Shown: piece after piece, positions 14,475 to 27,391 of the stretch
How positions within the stretch are numbered: position 1 is the stretch's first letter
Layout: each line of letters opens with the position of its first letter
Assembly (NCBI GenBank): GCA_026874595.1
Contig: CM049316.1
Location: forward strand, 9,104,839 to 9,168,838
Reading direction: 5' to 3'
DNA: 64,000 bases
Origin: Sipunculus nudus
Taxonomy: Eukaryota > Annelida > Sipuncula > Golfingiida > Sipunculidae
Notes under the pieces: model-generated
What the model was told of the DNA's origin: nothing
What the model saw: only the letters and a program-made list of their open reading frames with translations
Databases searched by the model: none
Made by a program: the position numbers and the translations under genes

Positions 14475-14527
14475 GTAAGTGCATTGTAAATCATCACGCC
14501 GGCTGTATGGATGCCTTATCAGCCCAG

Positions 14528-14530
<3 letters not shown>

Positions 14531-14599
<69 letters not shown>

Positions 14600-14945
14600 T
14601 CTTCTTCTTCCTTCCATCCTCCTCCTCCTCAATCTCTTCCCCTTCTTCTCATCATTCTACTTTTTTCCTTCCTTTTTTCTTCTTCTTTATTTTCTCCTCC
14701 TACTCCTCCTCTTCCTCCTCACCCTCCATCTTATTCACTTTCTTCTTCATCGTCTCCCTGCATCATCTCCACTTTCTTCTTCTTTCCCTCCTCCTTCTCC
14801 TTCTCAATCTCTTCCCTTCTTCTCATCCTTCTCCTTCCCATTTTCTCCTTCATCTTCTCCTCCTCTTATGCCCTATTTATGCCCTCTCTCCCCTCTTTCT
14901 CTACACCTATATCTCATTTTTTTTCAATCTCGTCTCTTTTGATAT
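14531..14945. repeat. CT microsatellite and 400-bp pyrimidine tract
   Basis: About 33 CT units (14531-14597) run into a tract almost entirely of C and T in CTT, CCT and CTC words up to about 14945. Overlapping plus-strand open frames of 143, 168 and 229 codons in all three frames are rich in Ser, Leu, Phe and Pro; they exist only because a pyrimidine tract cannot spell a stop codon. Such tracts can form triplex (H-DNA) structures in vitro. Confidence 0.9.
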
Positions 14946-15580
14946 GCTTCTCCCGTTCCGTCCTCTGCAAGCCTGGGATATGTAGTGTAGGTTTCAACTT
15001 AAAATATGCTGATTGTGTACACAAGAGGGCGCCATCATTTGATATAATCCCTCCAGCAGGACAAGGTTTTCATTCACTCAGACTTGATGATATGATCAAG
15101 CAGTTTGAGGAGCCATTTACCTTCTCATTTAATCTTGATTAAGAGAGGACACATTCAGACAGGACATGTTTCTGTCAAGTGGATTGAGCGGACAATGGCC
15201 CCTTTAACGCGCTACAGGAAGGCTTGGTTGGATCAGGCCATCCATCAAGAAATATACATGTCAAAAGAGCGCTAGTCTAGTCATGTGTAGTTTTTGGCGT
15301 TTCCATTAAATACTGATATCATGCAGAGGATTTAAAATGACCTAGGATTAAGTGCATTTGTTTTGTTAACTGCACTTTGAAAGATATGCTCTGTCCCCAC
15401 GCAATGTTGAGATGGATCACGTTAAACAATATAAATGCTATATGCTGAATCAAAGAAACTGAATAATCGACATATCATGAAACTGATAAAGAAGAATTTG
15501 TCTTATTGAAAGTGCATAAAAATAAAAATACATTAGTTATACAATAGTTATGCAATAGTTATTTCGTGTTATTACTGATT

Positions 15581-15584
<4 letters not shown>
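14946..15584. other. Unique sequence, nothing recognised
   Basis: Non-coding in appearance; the tail of the 229-codon frame (to 15142) has no recognisable domain. Confidence 0.35.

Positions 15585-15626
<42 letters not shown>
15585..15626. repeat. AT microsatellite
   Basis: AT dinucleotide run. It is followed by three ATGGCGTAA phrases (about 15625-15695), a small local duplication. Confidence 0.95.
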
Positions 15627-15629
<3 letters not shown>

Positions 15630-16869
15630 GTAAAAATAAAATATGGCGTAAAATATATGGGAGGGGAGGGGTGGGCAGCCCCTATGGCGTAACGATAAAT
15701 CTACACTCATCCACGGTCTTTAAAACAGAATAACCAAATTAAACCTTTCGGTGTTATGTCATGGTTGCTTGAATATCCCCAAACAAAGACACGGAGAAAC
15801 ATCAAGCAAACAGACAGAAAAGCACACACACATACACATACACGCACATTGGTACAATACAGTCGATATTCAATATTAACAATGTAAACAAAAATCATGC
15901 CGTTTTTAGAATACACATTTTCGTGCCTACATTCTCTAGGTTAAAGTAAGAGACACCTGGAAAATGTAGAACTCTTGTTAAATCTCTGTTTTCTAGAAGA
16001 CAGATTTAGTTCAACAGGTGGCGCAGTCGTCTGGGCGGGGTTGCGGCCTGCCTGGGGTGAAGTGTTATAAGGTACACTTAGTCTCACATGCTTAAGTCGA
16101 CTTAACAATGGTTAGCCTTTAATGGCAATCCTACACCTGTTATATTATTCTTTAACGCTCTTGAGGCAGCTACGTGGCTACGTAACCGCTGTGTTAGTCA
16201 AAAGTCCGTTGTGATCTTTCAGAGTCTGACATATATATAGAGTTCTTGGTTTGCCATAACGTCTGCTGCACGAGGTTTACTCCAGATACACCTAGGTGAC
16301 CAATTTTGTGCCCTTTGTGTAGTTTGAAAGTCTCGATATTTGTATATCTAAATTTTGCGAAAATACAAGCATGTCAATAAATATTTCCTCCTTACATGGA
16401 ACCTTTTGTATACTGTAAATCAATAATCTTTCCGTAGGTAATGGGTTTATTGGAAAATTTTCATTGTTCAAATATATAAAAAGAAACTTTTATTCTTTAA
16501 AACAATAACGTTTCCGTTATGGGTTTATTGACATGATATTTGAATATATAATACGAATTAATGTACACGACCCTGGTGTGGTCTAAAAGTATATACAGCT
16601 GTGTGAAAATGCAGAATGGAAGGTTTATGGGTCAGTTTTTATAACTATTAAATTTATTCCTCACATCGGTTATAATAACCACGAGATCCAATGTGATGCC
16701 CACATGCTCCATTGCAATATCTTTTTAAAATACACGTAAATTTCAAGTGACGGTGATGTAAAATTATATACTTCATTTATCTATAATCAAAAGCAGTATT
16801 ATATAAAGCGAAACATAGTTATATATGCTAACACTGTACACGATAAATATCTTAATGGATGATATGCAA

Positions 16870-16871
<2 letters not shown>
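15627..16871. other. Unique sequence with one weak SINE-like head
   Basis: At about 16017-16065 GGTGGCGCAGTCGTCTGGGC resembles a polymerase III A box in a tRNA-derived SINE. The minus strand at about 35840-35875 starts with a similar GGTGGCGCAG. No clear B box follows, so this is only suggestive. The rest shows nothing recognisable. Confidence 0.3.

Positions 16872-16934
<63 letters not shown>
16872..16934. repeat. AT microsatellite
   Basis: About 31 AT dinucleotides without interruption. Confidence 0.95.
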
Positions 16935-16936
<2 letters not shown>

Positions 16937-19900
16937 CCGTTCCCTCCCTAAAAACCTATAGCCTGCACAATATTAAGAAACAGAAATTTTTTAAAATATG
17001 AGAAAACAATCAACATCTAACAACATATCAGACAACCTTATGGAGGCAAGGTAATTGGTCACATGCACAAACAACCTCAATTGATAGCTGCGGATTGGAT
17101 GATGTCATATAAACAATCTAAAAAATATAACCAGCTAAAACAAAGATCGCTGCTCATGCACGGACACATTTTATCTGCCATATCATTTGAAAGGATCAAG
17201 AAAATTGTGAATCATAATCTGCAGATTTATTTTGAAATTCTTAATTGCAATATTACGCCGTCAGTTCAATTAGCATCTTCCAATGAAATGATGAAAAAAT
17301 ATTAACTTTTGAGAAAATTATCTCATATCAGATGGACAGAGGTGGTTGGAACAGAATAATTAATGATAAAAAAATTTTTAGAAAATCGACTTAAATGCGG
17401 TATAAACTCTTTTGACAATACTCTATGAGGCTTCAGTGATGGCGATGCAAACCATGCATGTTCTTCATTTTCTTAATATTAGGAGCACTTACTTAATTAA
17501 AAGATGACTGGGGAAAATATGAAGAAAAACTGGATGACGGTTTTTTCTAAATATATATTTAAAACTATGTATTTTAGTCCCCTAAATATTAATTAATATG
17601 GGAGGGGCCTCAACGTATACTTTGTCCCCCTCCTTAAATATAAATAAAGGGTGTACGTCCCTCTGTTCCACCCTGAAACAAGGCCTATATTATGATAGCG
17701 ATCATAACAATGCGGAAGACTATTTATGACAGATCACAATGGCCCCTTCCCGATTGTCGTCTGGAGCCGGGTTGAATGACCGCGGATGATGTCATGGAAC
17801 AGACAATGGTGCGCAGCTGCCTGTACCGTAAACCGGGTCGCTCGCGCGACAACCATCATAAAGTGATGTCGTGAATGACCAGAAGGGTGGTGGGGTGCAC
17901 GTGAACTTTCAAAAAGGGCCATCAGAGGTCACCCTTCACGCCCCCTTGGCACAAATAAAATTGTCGCCCGACTTAAGGAGACGTGCGTGTCTCACCCCGC
18001 CTTATTGATGATGACGACGTTTGGGATTAGTGTGAATGAAACAGGATGCGCTGAGGTGGTCTCTCTGAGAGGGGTTGTCGGCTCAGGAGGAAACGCCTCA
18101 ATGTCTTTGATTTACTTAATCAGGATAAAAACTTAAAGCGAGAGAAGCACGATTTTATGCATTTTATATGCATACTTTGAATCGTCATTTATTAATCACT
18201 GATTTATCTGAAGTAGTCAGTTTGTCAATAGAATCATACAAACAAATAAATATGTTACCATAAGTAAGTATTTTACTTTTAATGTTATATATGTGTATGC
18301 CTTGTAGTTAAATTAGTATAATAATTGTATTTTGCATAGTTTAATAGTTAAGTATAGACATATTTGTGTCGAATCATGTGGGAAAAGGGTATAAACCAAA
18401 CTTTTTCACAAGGAATTGGTTTTAAATGTAATAACCCACCCCTCCTGACATGTATACACTTGGCAATGGTTGCTCAACTCAATTTATCATTTTAATCTAT
18501 GTTGTCCGATATTATAACTTGTTTTACAGCAATGAAGTGTTTACTAGAATCGAACGGTAAGATTCAGATATATCACTCCAAGACAAGATTCATCAAAACT
18601 GTCGGCCATCAAGCCAAGCCGACAACACTAATTAACTTGGCATTCCATGACTTTAGTAACTGGAATACACACTCCACTTATATTATTACACTAACTGCAG
18701 AAAGTAACGGTTCAAGGAATAAGGCTCTTTAATAATAAGATATATATCACACATACGCACGTATTTTCGTGTAGCGAACCCCCGCCTCCCACTGCGTCAG
18801 GTTTGTTTGACATAAACGTTCTTCAACTACAGACGAAAACACAAAGATAACGCTGAAATCGAAGGTTAAATGATAATTGAAGAGACTTGCTCATCTCGTC
18901 AATATGGTATTTTAAGTTTTTTTCTCCGTTAAACCTGTTTAACTCTAGCATTTTTGCACTGGTGGCTTTTTTTTTAATAGAGGATCTAATGAATATTCAT
19001 AAGCACACCTAGGCCGGCACAGGAGGCGTATGAACTAGACGTTCGATCGATATCCGAACTGATGACTAGAGGTCAGGAATGTCAAGATATATACATGCAT
19101 ATATACGTCAATTATAAGCCAGGGAGTGAAGGTAACGTTAGGTATCAAGCCCTATTTTCATACAAGATGATATTTCAAGGTCGTGCTGGCCGTCTGACCC
19201 GTTTAAAAATGTCTCCACGAAAGTCCATGCATGTCTGGCCATTGACCTTTGGCGCTGACGGCGAGACGGAACGCCACCTGCCATGAGGGACGGGCAGAGT
19301 CAGTGAGTCACATGTTTATGTGAATATTGAAAATTGCTGCCTCAACCACTGGTTATCCGGCTCAAACTAAAGTGCCCTGAAGACGGGACGGTTCCACGGC
19401 CTCTTGAACTTAAAGGGTATTCCCGGAACCAAGGTCGGTTGAAAGTGAACTTTCGTGTCCGTGATGGCCGTCTGTGAGAGGCGCGGGTGATTTATAAAGA
19501 CCGCTTGGCCTCCTCCGCCACTCACACACCCTGCCAGGACTTACTGCCGCCAAAAAGTGCGCTCACCTTCAGGCTCGGTACGAAAAGGGCGCTCTTTTTC
19601 TTGGACACCATTCGAACAAAAGTGACTCGGCGTGAAAGAAGGGGTAAAAAATCTGACTGGATGGTGGTTGAAGTACCCAGGCTCGTCTCATGCACAGAAC
19701 GTGCAAGGACAATAAAGCGTGAGGTTTTGTTCTTAATTTCTTCATTCAAGCAGCAAGGACAACCCTTCTTTCATGATGGCAGTATGGATTTATCTATAGT
19801 TATTCAATCATTACGTCCCAATGGTTGTCTATGTATGGCGAAAATGTATTGTTTTATACACGTTGTAACACATTAACGCCCGTGCACCCGCTGATACTCT

Positions 19901-22876
19901 CTTTCTGTCTCTCCGAGTCCCTCTCCACGCGCACATGACGGTGATTGGGCCATTTCTTCATCGGGTTGTCACCGATGTGTCACCTGGGGCCCAGCACTTT
20001 AAGTAAATTGGCCCTGACACACGCACACACTTGACACTTCCCCCGAGTTATCTAAGGAGGGCATCCGTGCTTTAATTAAAGTATGTAGGTTTCAGAGTTG
20101 ATTTCCGGTTAATTAACCAACTCCTGGTCACCTGTTAAACCCAGAATTAGAAGCTAACAAGCAAAGCCAAGCAAATTATCTTCATCTATTTTAAAGATCC
20201 TGGCTTAATGTCTGTCAGTTTTGAACCATCATCCCTCATCAGGTTGTAACGTTAATTATTCCATAACCAGTAACCTGGTGTCTTATATACACGTGATAAT
20301 ATTGTTACATTGAATACATGTAAAAATACTGAAAATCTCAGTGACCTTGTTACAACCTTGTTCCGAGCTGACACGATAATAAATTTGTCCTGTAAGTTAG
20401 TTTTAAACTAAACACAAGTGAAAAATCAGACATCGAGTGAGATTGTTTTGGTACCAGATCAATGAACGGCCTGTTCCGAAATCGATGTACAATTTCACGT
20501 AAATCGGTCGTTGTAGGAATTGAAATTGTCATTTGTATATATTTTTACTACGTAAAAATGCAAAGAAAAGATAACCCAAGCTAGAGTATCTAAGATCAAA
20601 ACATTGGTGCCGTCCCTTTAAAACACATTTATTTCCGCTTTGTGGAGATAGGTGGTTCTGATTGTACTGACTCATTCAATGCATCTTATCAGATACGTAC
20701 AGCCTTGTTATATCAACCGCATTTGCTGCAATAACAAATACCGCTCTTAATGAGTGACGTATTAACGAAAAGCAACAGCACAGTGTAGAACAACTCTACA
20801 TTATTTCATATGTCTGAATTAAGATATCACTTTCCACTGGTACAGATATATTTTATGTTCTTGTTTATGTCTTTGTATTATTATCTGCTTTTAAGCACTA
20901 CATGATGCACAACCAAAATGAAAATTTAAGTCCCGAGTTATAAAATAAAAACTGTTCAATAATGTTATACATTTTGCGGCCTGTTATATCGTATAACATT
21001 GAGGGTTTTGAAATGTCGGCTTTGTTATTTTATTTACCTATAAATTCGCATTAAATTTGTTATTCCTTTCGCCTTCCCGTTCGGAAGGCATATAAAGGAT
21101 TTTATATAATTACAGTAAAGCCATTTAAGAACGTCTTTTCCAGACAAAGAATGCGTAATTTGTGATTTTTTTGCAATTTTCTGATGGTCTGTCAATCACG
21201 TGTCTGGAGTTTCGTCAGGCTTGGTCACCTCAATAAGATCCGACACAAACTACAGAGCAACAGGGTGCGTTTAATTTTGTGAAAGCTTTACTATTTTACA
21301 ATGTTTAAGATGACAAAGACATTGGCACTTTTGGATCATATATTAAAGTCACTATGGCATGAGGTATCGTAGTAAAAACTATGAATTCTTCAAAAATTAT
21401 AGGTAACATAATTAGTTCTCACGCATGAATACACATATAGCGTAATCTGACAGGAGTGCTAATTAATTTCACATGTATAATTACTGGTTGCAAACGCGGT
21501 GGAAGGACGTAGAAAGAGACGGATAATTTTGTACAACAATTCATATACACGTATCAATTACCTGTAGAAAAAATGTAACATAAACATATACATTACTTAA
21601 TCCTGTTGGTGTATCTATTATAATAAACGGAGGTTTGGTTTATTTCAACATATATTATCCAGGTTTGTAAATATATACCTATGATAGCTGATATGTGAGA
21701 AAATATTTGTTCTTTTCATTGGCTGAGCTGTTTAGTTTGAAAATTGGTGGAAGTTTATTCCCGCCGGGGGGTATTGTGGGAATATTACATTGATCATCCA
21801 AGTTCTGATTAATCACCATCATACGGGAAGAATAAGCCAGACTGGTCCCAATTAGGGTTCTAGGGAGGAAGGGTCTGCAAATAGGCTTAAATAGAAGAGA
21901 AATAAATAAAGATCAAAGGAGGGGACTGATGAGTGTTTGCAGTGGGGGAGACGGCACTTCGTGACATGGCCAGACAAGACGCCGGAACAGACCTCAGAGG
22001 GACCAGACAGTGGGGATGCCACGCTGCTTTGGCCGTGGCGTCTCGGCTTTCCGTAGCTTGTCATACGACGGCTGAAGAATGGCATCTAAGCAAGCAAAAA
22101 TATAATCAGCGGGTCTGCTGACTCGACAGATATGTCCTCCTATAAATAATACAGACTGGACTGAAGGAGAGGGTTTAGGCCAGGTTACTTTATTTAAAGT
22201 ACTCTTCATCTCGGTTCAGATTGGAGAATATGGCGACGCAGGTAGATTCACCGGGGTCTCCATGAAACTACACAAACCTTTGTTATGTACGGACTGGAAA
22301 TCCGCAGGCTTACACATAAATGAAATTTTCCTGGAATCAAGAAATGCCAAGTGTAGGCGAGTGCGCTGGTCCATTCATGTATTTTTCACAGCATATTTTT
22401 ATATCGCTACCACAATCCATAAATAGCACTATCTAGTTTGCTGAGGAGGGCTCGGTCCCAATAAATCCGTCCCCTGGTCTTCCGTCCGCCTTTGATGCCG
22501 GTTTTAAGCTCATCTTTTATTGAAACCTCAGCACAAATCACATCGGCCCCAATGAATACGTGATCGGCAGGAGAGCCCCAGCTACCACTCGCAAACGGAT
22601 GATGTGAATAAAAAAAAATGTGAATGACATTTACACTTTTGGTCCAACATGTACACCTAGCGGGTTTTTTTCAGAATGTCCCATTATCACACAGCCATTC
22701 ACCAAGTTCTGATTATACCCTCGCAGAGAGGCGGGGTATGATATATTCCGCTTGATTCATATCCTAATTGGTTGGTATGTCCCTTAGCAACTATAACTTG
22801 AAAATATTGAACTGATTTTAATTAATTTTGTGTGGAGGCTTGGGAAAATACTCCAAGAACAATCCTTTTAACATTT
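16935..22876. other. Unique non-coding sequence with several GC-richer islands
   Basis: No gene recognised; the largest frame (129 codons, 19487-19876) shows no domain and no splice context. GC-richer blocks at about 17735-18090, 19240-19700, 21930-22120 and 22430-22590 contrast with AT-rich surroundings and contain E-box-like CAGCTG, TGACC/GGTCA half sites and TTAATTAA words. They are candidates for conserved regulatory DNA but cannot be verified here. At about 22717-22740 a CCCTCGC...GCGGGGT imperfect hairpin is present. Confidence 0.35.
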
Positions 22877-23449
22877 TAGGTAAGCTAGATCTCCAGAATG
22901 TTTTTCATTGAGGTAAGCTTGACCTCCATAATTTTTTCATTGAGGTAAGCTTGACCTCGATCATGTTTTTCATTGAGGCAAGCTGGACCTCCATCATGTT
23001 TTTCATTGAGGTAAGCTTGAACTCCATCATGTTTTTATTGAGGTTAGCTTGAACTCCATCACGTTCTTTATTGAGGTAAGATTAAACTCCATCATGTTTT
23101 TCATTGGATAAGCTTGAACTCCATCATGTTTTTCATTGGATAAGCTTGGACTCCATCATGTTTTTCATTGAGGTTAGCTTGAACTCCATCACGTTTTTCA
23201 TTGAGGTAAGCTTGAACTCCATCATGTTTTTCATTGGATAAGCTTGAACTCCATCATGTTTTTCTTTGGATAAGCTTGAACTCCATCATGTTTCTCATTG
23301 AGGTAAGCTTGAACTCCATCATGTTTTTCATTGAGGTAAGCTTGAAATCCATCATGTTTTTCATTAGATTAGCTGGAACTCCATCATGTTTTTCATTGGA
23401 TAAGCTTGAACTCCATCATGTTTTTCATTGAGTTAAGCTTGAACTCCAT

Positions 23450-24612
23450 CATGTTTTTCATTGGATAAGCTTGAACTCCATCATGTTTTTCATTGGATAA
23501 GCTTGAACTCCATCACGTTTTTCATTGAGGTAAGCTTGAACTCCATCATGTTTTTCATTGGATAAGCTTGAACTTCATCATGTTTTTCATTGGATAAGCT
23601 TGAACTCCATCATGTTTTTCATTGGATAAGCTTGAACTCCATCACGTTTTTCATTGAGGTAAGCTTGAAACTCCATCATGTTTTTCATTGGATAAGCTTG
23701 AACTCCATCATGTTTTTCATTAGATAAGCTTGAACTCCATCACGTTTTTCATTGAGGTAAGCTTGAACTCCATCATGTTTTTCATTGGATAAGCTTGAAT
23801 TCCATCATGTTTTTCATTGGATAAGCTGGAACTCCATCATGTTTTTCGTTGGATAAGCTTGAATTCCATCACGTTTTTCATTGAGGTTAGCTTGAACTCC
23901 ATCATGTTTTTCATTGGATAAGTTTGAACTCCATCATGTTTTTCTTTGGATTAGCTTGAACTCCATCATGTTTTTCATTGGATTAGCTTGAACTCCATCA
24001 TGTTTTTCATTAGATAAGCTTGAACTCAACATGTTTTTCATTGGATAAGCTTGAACTCCATCATGTTTTTCATTGGATAAGCTTGAACTCCATCATGTTT
24101 TTCATTGAGGTAAGCTTGAACTCCATCATGTTTTTCATTGGATAAGCTTGAACTCCATCATGTTTTTCATTGGATAAGCTTGAACTCCATCATGTTTTTC
24201 ATTGGATAAGCTTGAACTCCATCACGTTTTTCATTGGATAAGTTTGAACTCCATCATGTTTTTCTTTGGATTAGCTTGAACTCCATCATGTTTTTCATTG
24301 GATAAGCTTGAACTCCATCATGTTTTTCATTGAGGTAAGCTTGAACTCAATCATGTTTTTCATTGAGGTAAGCTTGAACTCCATCATGTTTTCATTGGAT
24401 AAGCTTGAACTCCATCATGTTTTTCATTGGATAAGCTTGAACTCCATCATGTTTTTCATTGGATAAGCTTGAACTCCATCACGTTTTTCATCAGATAAGC
24501 TTGAACTCATTCATGTTTTTCATTGGATAAGCTTGAACCCCATCATGTTTTTCATTAGATAAGCTTGAACTCCATCATGTTTTTCATTGGATAAGCTTGA
24601 ACTCCATCATGT
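23450..24612. repeat. Block duplication within the 32-bp array, first copy
   Basis: Rare monomer variants recur exactly 1254 bp downstream: AACTTCATCA (23571 and 24825), TTGAAACTCC (23665 and 24919), TGAACTCAACATG (24021 and 25275), and TCAGATAAGC (24491 and 25745). This shows that about 39 monomers were copied as one block. The left similarity limit lies near 23450. Confidence 0.85.
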
Positions 24613-24703
24613 TTTTCATTGGATAAGCTTGAACTCCATCATGTTTTTCATTGGATAAGCTTGAACTCCATCACGTTTTTCATCAGATAAGCTTGAACTC
24701 ATT

Positions 24704-25866
24704 CATGTTTTTCATTGGATAAGCTTGAACTCCATCATGTTTTTCATTGGATAAGCTTGAACTCCATCACGTTTTTCATTGAGGTAAGCTTGAACTCCAT
24801 CATGTTTTTCATTGGATAAGCTTGAACTTCATCATGTTTTTCATTGGATAAGCTTGAACTCCATCATGTTTTTCATTGGATAAGCTTGAACTCCATCACG
24901 TTTTTCATTGAGGTAAGCTTGAAACTCCATCATGTTTTTCATTGGATAAGCTTGAACTCCATCATGTTTTTCATTGGATAAGCTTGAACTCCATCACGTT
25001 TTTCGTTGAGGTAAGCTTGAACTCCATCATGTTTTTCATTGGATAAGCTTGAATTCCATCATGTTTTTCATTGGATAAGCTGGAACTCCATCATGTTTTT
25101 CGTTGGATAAGCTTGAATTCCATCACGTTTTTCATTGAGGTTAGCTTGAACTCCATCATGTTTTTCATTGGATAAGTTTGAACTCCATCATGTTTTTCTT
25201 TGGATTAGCTTGAACTCCATCATGTTTTTCATTGGATTAGCTTGAACTCCATCATGTTTTTCATTAGATAAGCTTGAACTCAACATGTTTTTCATTGGAT
25301 AAGCTTGAACTCCATCATGTTTTTCATTGGATAAGCTTGAACTCCATCATGTTTTTCATTGAGGTAAGCTTGAACTCCATCATGTTTTTCATTGGATAAG
25401 CTTGAACTCCATCATGTTTTTCATTGGATAAGCTTGAACTCCATCATGTTTTTCATTGGATAAGCTTGAACTCCATCACGTTTTTCATTGGATAAGTTTG
25501 AACTCCATCATGTTTTTCTTTGGATTAGCTTGAACTCCATCATGTTTTTCATTGGATAAGCTTGAACTCCATCATGTTTTTCATTGAGGTAAGCTTGAAC
25601 TCAATCATGTTTTTCATTGAGGTAAGCTTGAACTCCATCATGTTTTCATTGGATAAGCTTGAACTCCATCATGTTTTTCATTGGATAAGCTTGAACTCCA
25701 TCATGTTTTTCATTGGATAAGCTTGAACTCCATCACGTTTTTCATCAGATAAGCTTGAACTCATTCATGTTTTTCATTGGATAAGCTTGAACTCCATCAT
25801 GTTTTTCATTAGATAAGCTTGAACTCCATCATGTTTTTCATTGGATAAGCTTGAACTCCATCATGT
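24704..25866. repeat. Block duplication within the 32-bp array, second copy
   Basis: Matches 23450-24612 at a constant 1254-bp offset with only scattered substitutions. Examples are CATTAGATAAG against CATTGGATAAG at the 23720/24974 pair, TTCATTGAGG against TTCGTTGAGG at the 23752/25006 pair, and GAACCCCA against GAACTCCA near 24533/25787. The match fails at about 25867, where this copy has one T fewer in the T run. Confidence 0.85.
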
Positions 25867-26453
25867 TTTCATTGGATAAGCTTGAACTCCATCATGTTTT
25901 TCATTGAGGTAAACTTGAACTCCATCATTTTTTTCATTGGATAATCTTGGACTCCATCATGTTTTTCATTGGATAAGCTTGAACTCCATCATGTTTTTCA
26001 TTGGATAAGCTTGAACTCCATCACGTTTTTCATTGGATAAGCTTGAACTCCATCATGTTTTTCATTGGATAAGCTTGAACTCCATCATGTTTTTCATTGG
26101 ATTAGCTTGAACTCCATCATGTTTTTCATTGAGGTAAAATTGAACTCCATCGTGTTTTTCATTGGATAAGCTTGAATTCCATCATGTTTTTCATTGGATA
26201 AGCTTGAACTCCATGACGTTTTTCATTGAGGTTAGCTTGAACTCCATCATGTTTTTCATTGGATAAGCTTGAACTCCATCATGTTTTTCATTGAATAAGC
26301 TTGAACTCCATCATGTTTATCATTGGATAAGCTTGTACTCCATCATGTTTTTCATTGAGGTAAGCTTGAACTCCATCATGTTTTTCATTGGATAAGCTTG
26401 AACTCCATCATGTTTTTCATTCGATAAGCCTGAACTCCATCATGTTTTTCATT

Positions 26454-27164
26454 CAAAGGATTAAGCACGTACGACAAACGGCTTTTTGTTTGGCTTGGCC
26501 CAGACCCACAGTCATACATCGGGTTTTAGGGGAAAGCTTTGTTCTAGAGTTCCGCATTGAAAAGGGTCGGTGAACCCTGACACAGAATCACAAGAGGGTT
26601 TCATTATGATATAGGCGGAGCTAGGAAGTCTCAGACTTAAACATATATTTTCAAAATATTTCTTTGTACACCGATATAGATCTGGATTTCAGGCAGTTTT
26701 GACGGGGGATTTATCATACATGTCTAACGCAGACGCATCCATCTGTTTTTAATTAAAGACAATTGCCGATAAATGTCACAATATTAACGATGAAAGTGAA
26801 TGTTAGCGGGTGGGTTTTCTAAAAATGTAGTGCCTTCATGGTGACATTACGTCACGGTAGCATTTTTGGGTTCCCAAAGTAAAATATATAGTCCAGGTCT
26901 CTCTCTCTCTCTTCCGCGAATTGGTCATTTTTGTGGAGGTGACCGCCTCCATTTTGTATTCCCAGTATTAACTGAGTACTGTGTTTATCTACAGGATTCC
27001 GTTTTGGTTTCTGACGTTTCGTGATCAACTCACAAATCGTTGATGTCAACCAGATTCTGTGTCCACCACTCAGCTACGTGTCCTGGGTGTGTTACACAGA
27101 ACGACCCCCGAAAGGCGCACTCGTTTGGCGTGCAACATGACTATGTGGTACAGTCCATCAAAAG
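26454..27164. other. Unique sequence right of the array
   Basis: Nothing recognised; the open frames at 26388-26573 and 26852-27049 have no domains. A short CTCTCTCTCTCT run lies at about 26899. Confidence 0.4.
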
Positions 27165-27215
27165 ATGGATAGATAGATAGATAGATAGGCAGATAGACAG
27201 GCAGGTAAGTAGATC
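27165..27215. repeat. GATA tetranucleotide repeat
   Basis: GATGGATAGATAGATAGATA passing into degenerate CAGATAGACAGGCAGG units. Confidence 0.9.
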
Positions 27216-27323
27216 CATAGAAAGGTAGATAATGTGATATGATACATATAGGAAGAACGCCTGTTGAATAGATTAAATTTATTTATCAATTATCATGTGT
27301 TATTCAAATTGGCAACGCGGCTC

Positions 27324-27328
<5 letters not shown>

Positions 27329-27388
<60 letters not shown>
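27329..27388. repeat. TA microsatellite
   Basis: About 29-30 TA dinucleotides; it creates the Tyr-Ile run of the 71-codon frame at 27264-27479. Confidence 0.95.

Positions 27389-27391
<3 letters not shown>

Larger units (their letters stand above)
22877..26453. repeat. Minisatellite or satellite array, 32-33 bp monomer, about 110 copies
   Basis: Near-perfect tandem array of about 3.58 kb. The dominant monomer is 32 bp and carries TTGGATAAGCTTGAACTCC followed by ATCATGTTTTTCA. A 33-bp variant has TTGAGGTAAGC in place of TTGGATAAGC. Most monomers contain a HindIII site (AAGCTT). The left edge (22877-23040) has divergent monomers with TAGATCTCC or GACCTCC. Neither 32 nor 33 bp arrays keep a frame open for long because TAA occurs in the GGATAAGC word; open frames of 61 and 65 codons in it are artefacts. 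There are no unique spacers, so it is not CRISPR. Confidence 0.97.

Noticed and set aside
14453-15142. 229-codon open frame and two overlapping frames
   Set aside because: Produced by the CT microsatellite and pyrimidine tract, which cannot contain stop codons; no domain in the remainder.
19487-19876. 129-codon open frame in a GC-richer stretch
   Set aside because: No recognisable domain, start context or splice sites; composition compatible with chance.
23234-23431. 65-codon frame with a repeated pattern
   Set aside because: It is a translation of the 32-33 bp minisatellite; the period does not keep frame and stops occur in most monomers.
22877-26453. CRISPR-like array of 32-bp repeats
   Set aside because: Repeats are directly adjacent with no unique spacers, and the context is animal DNA.
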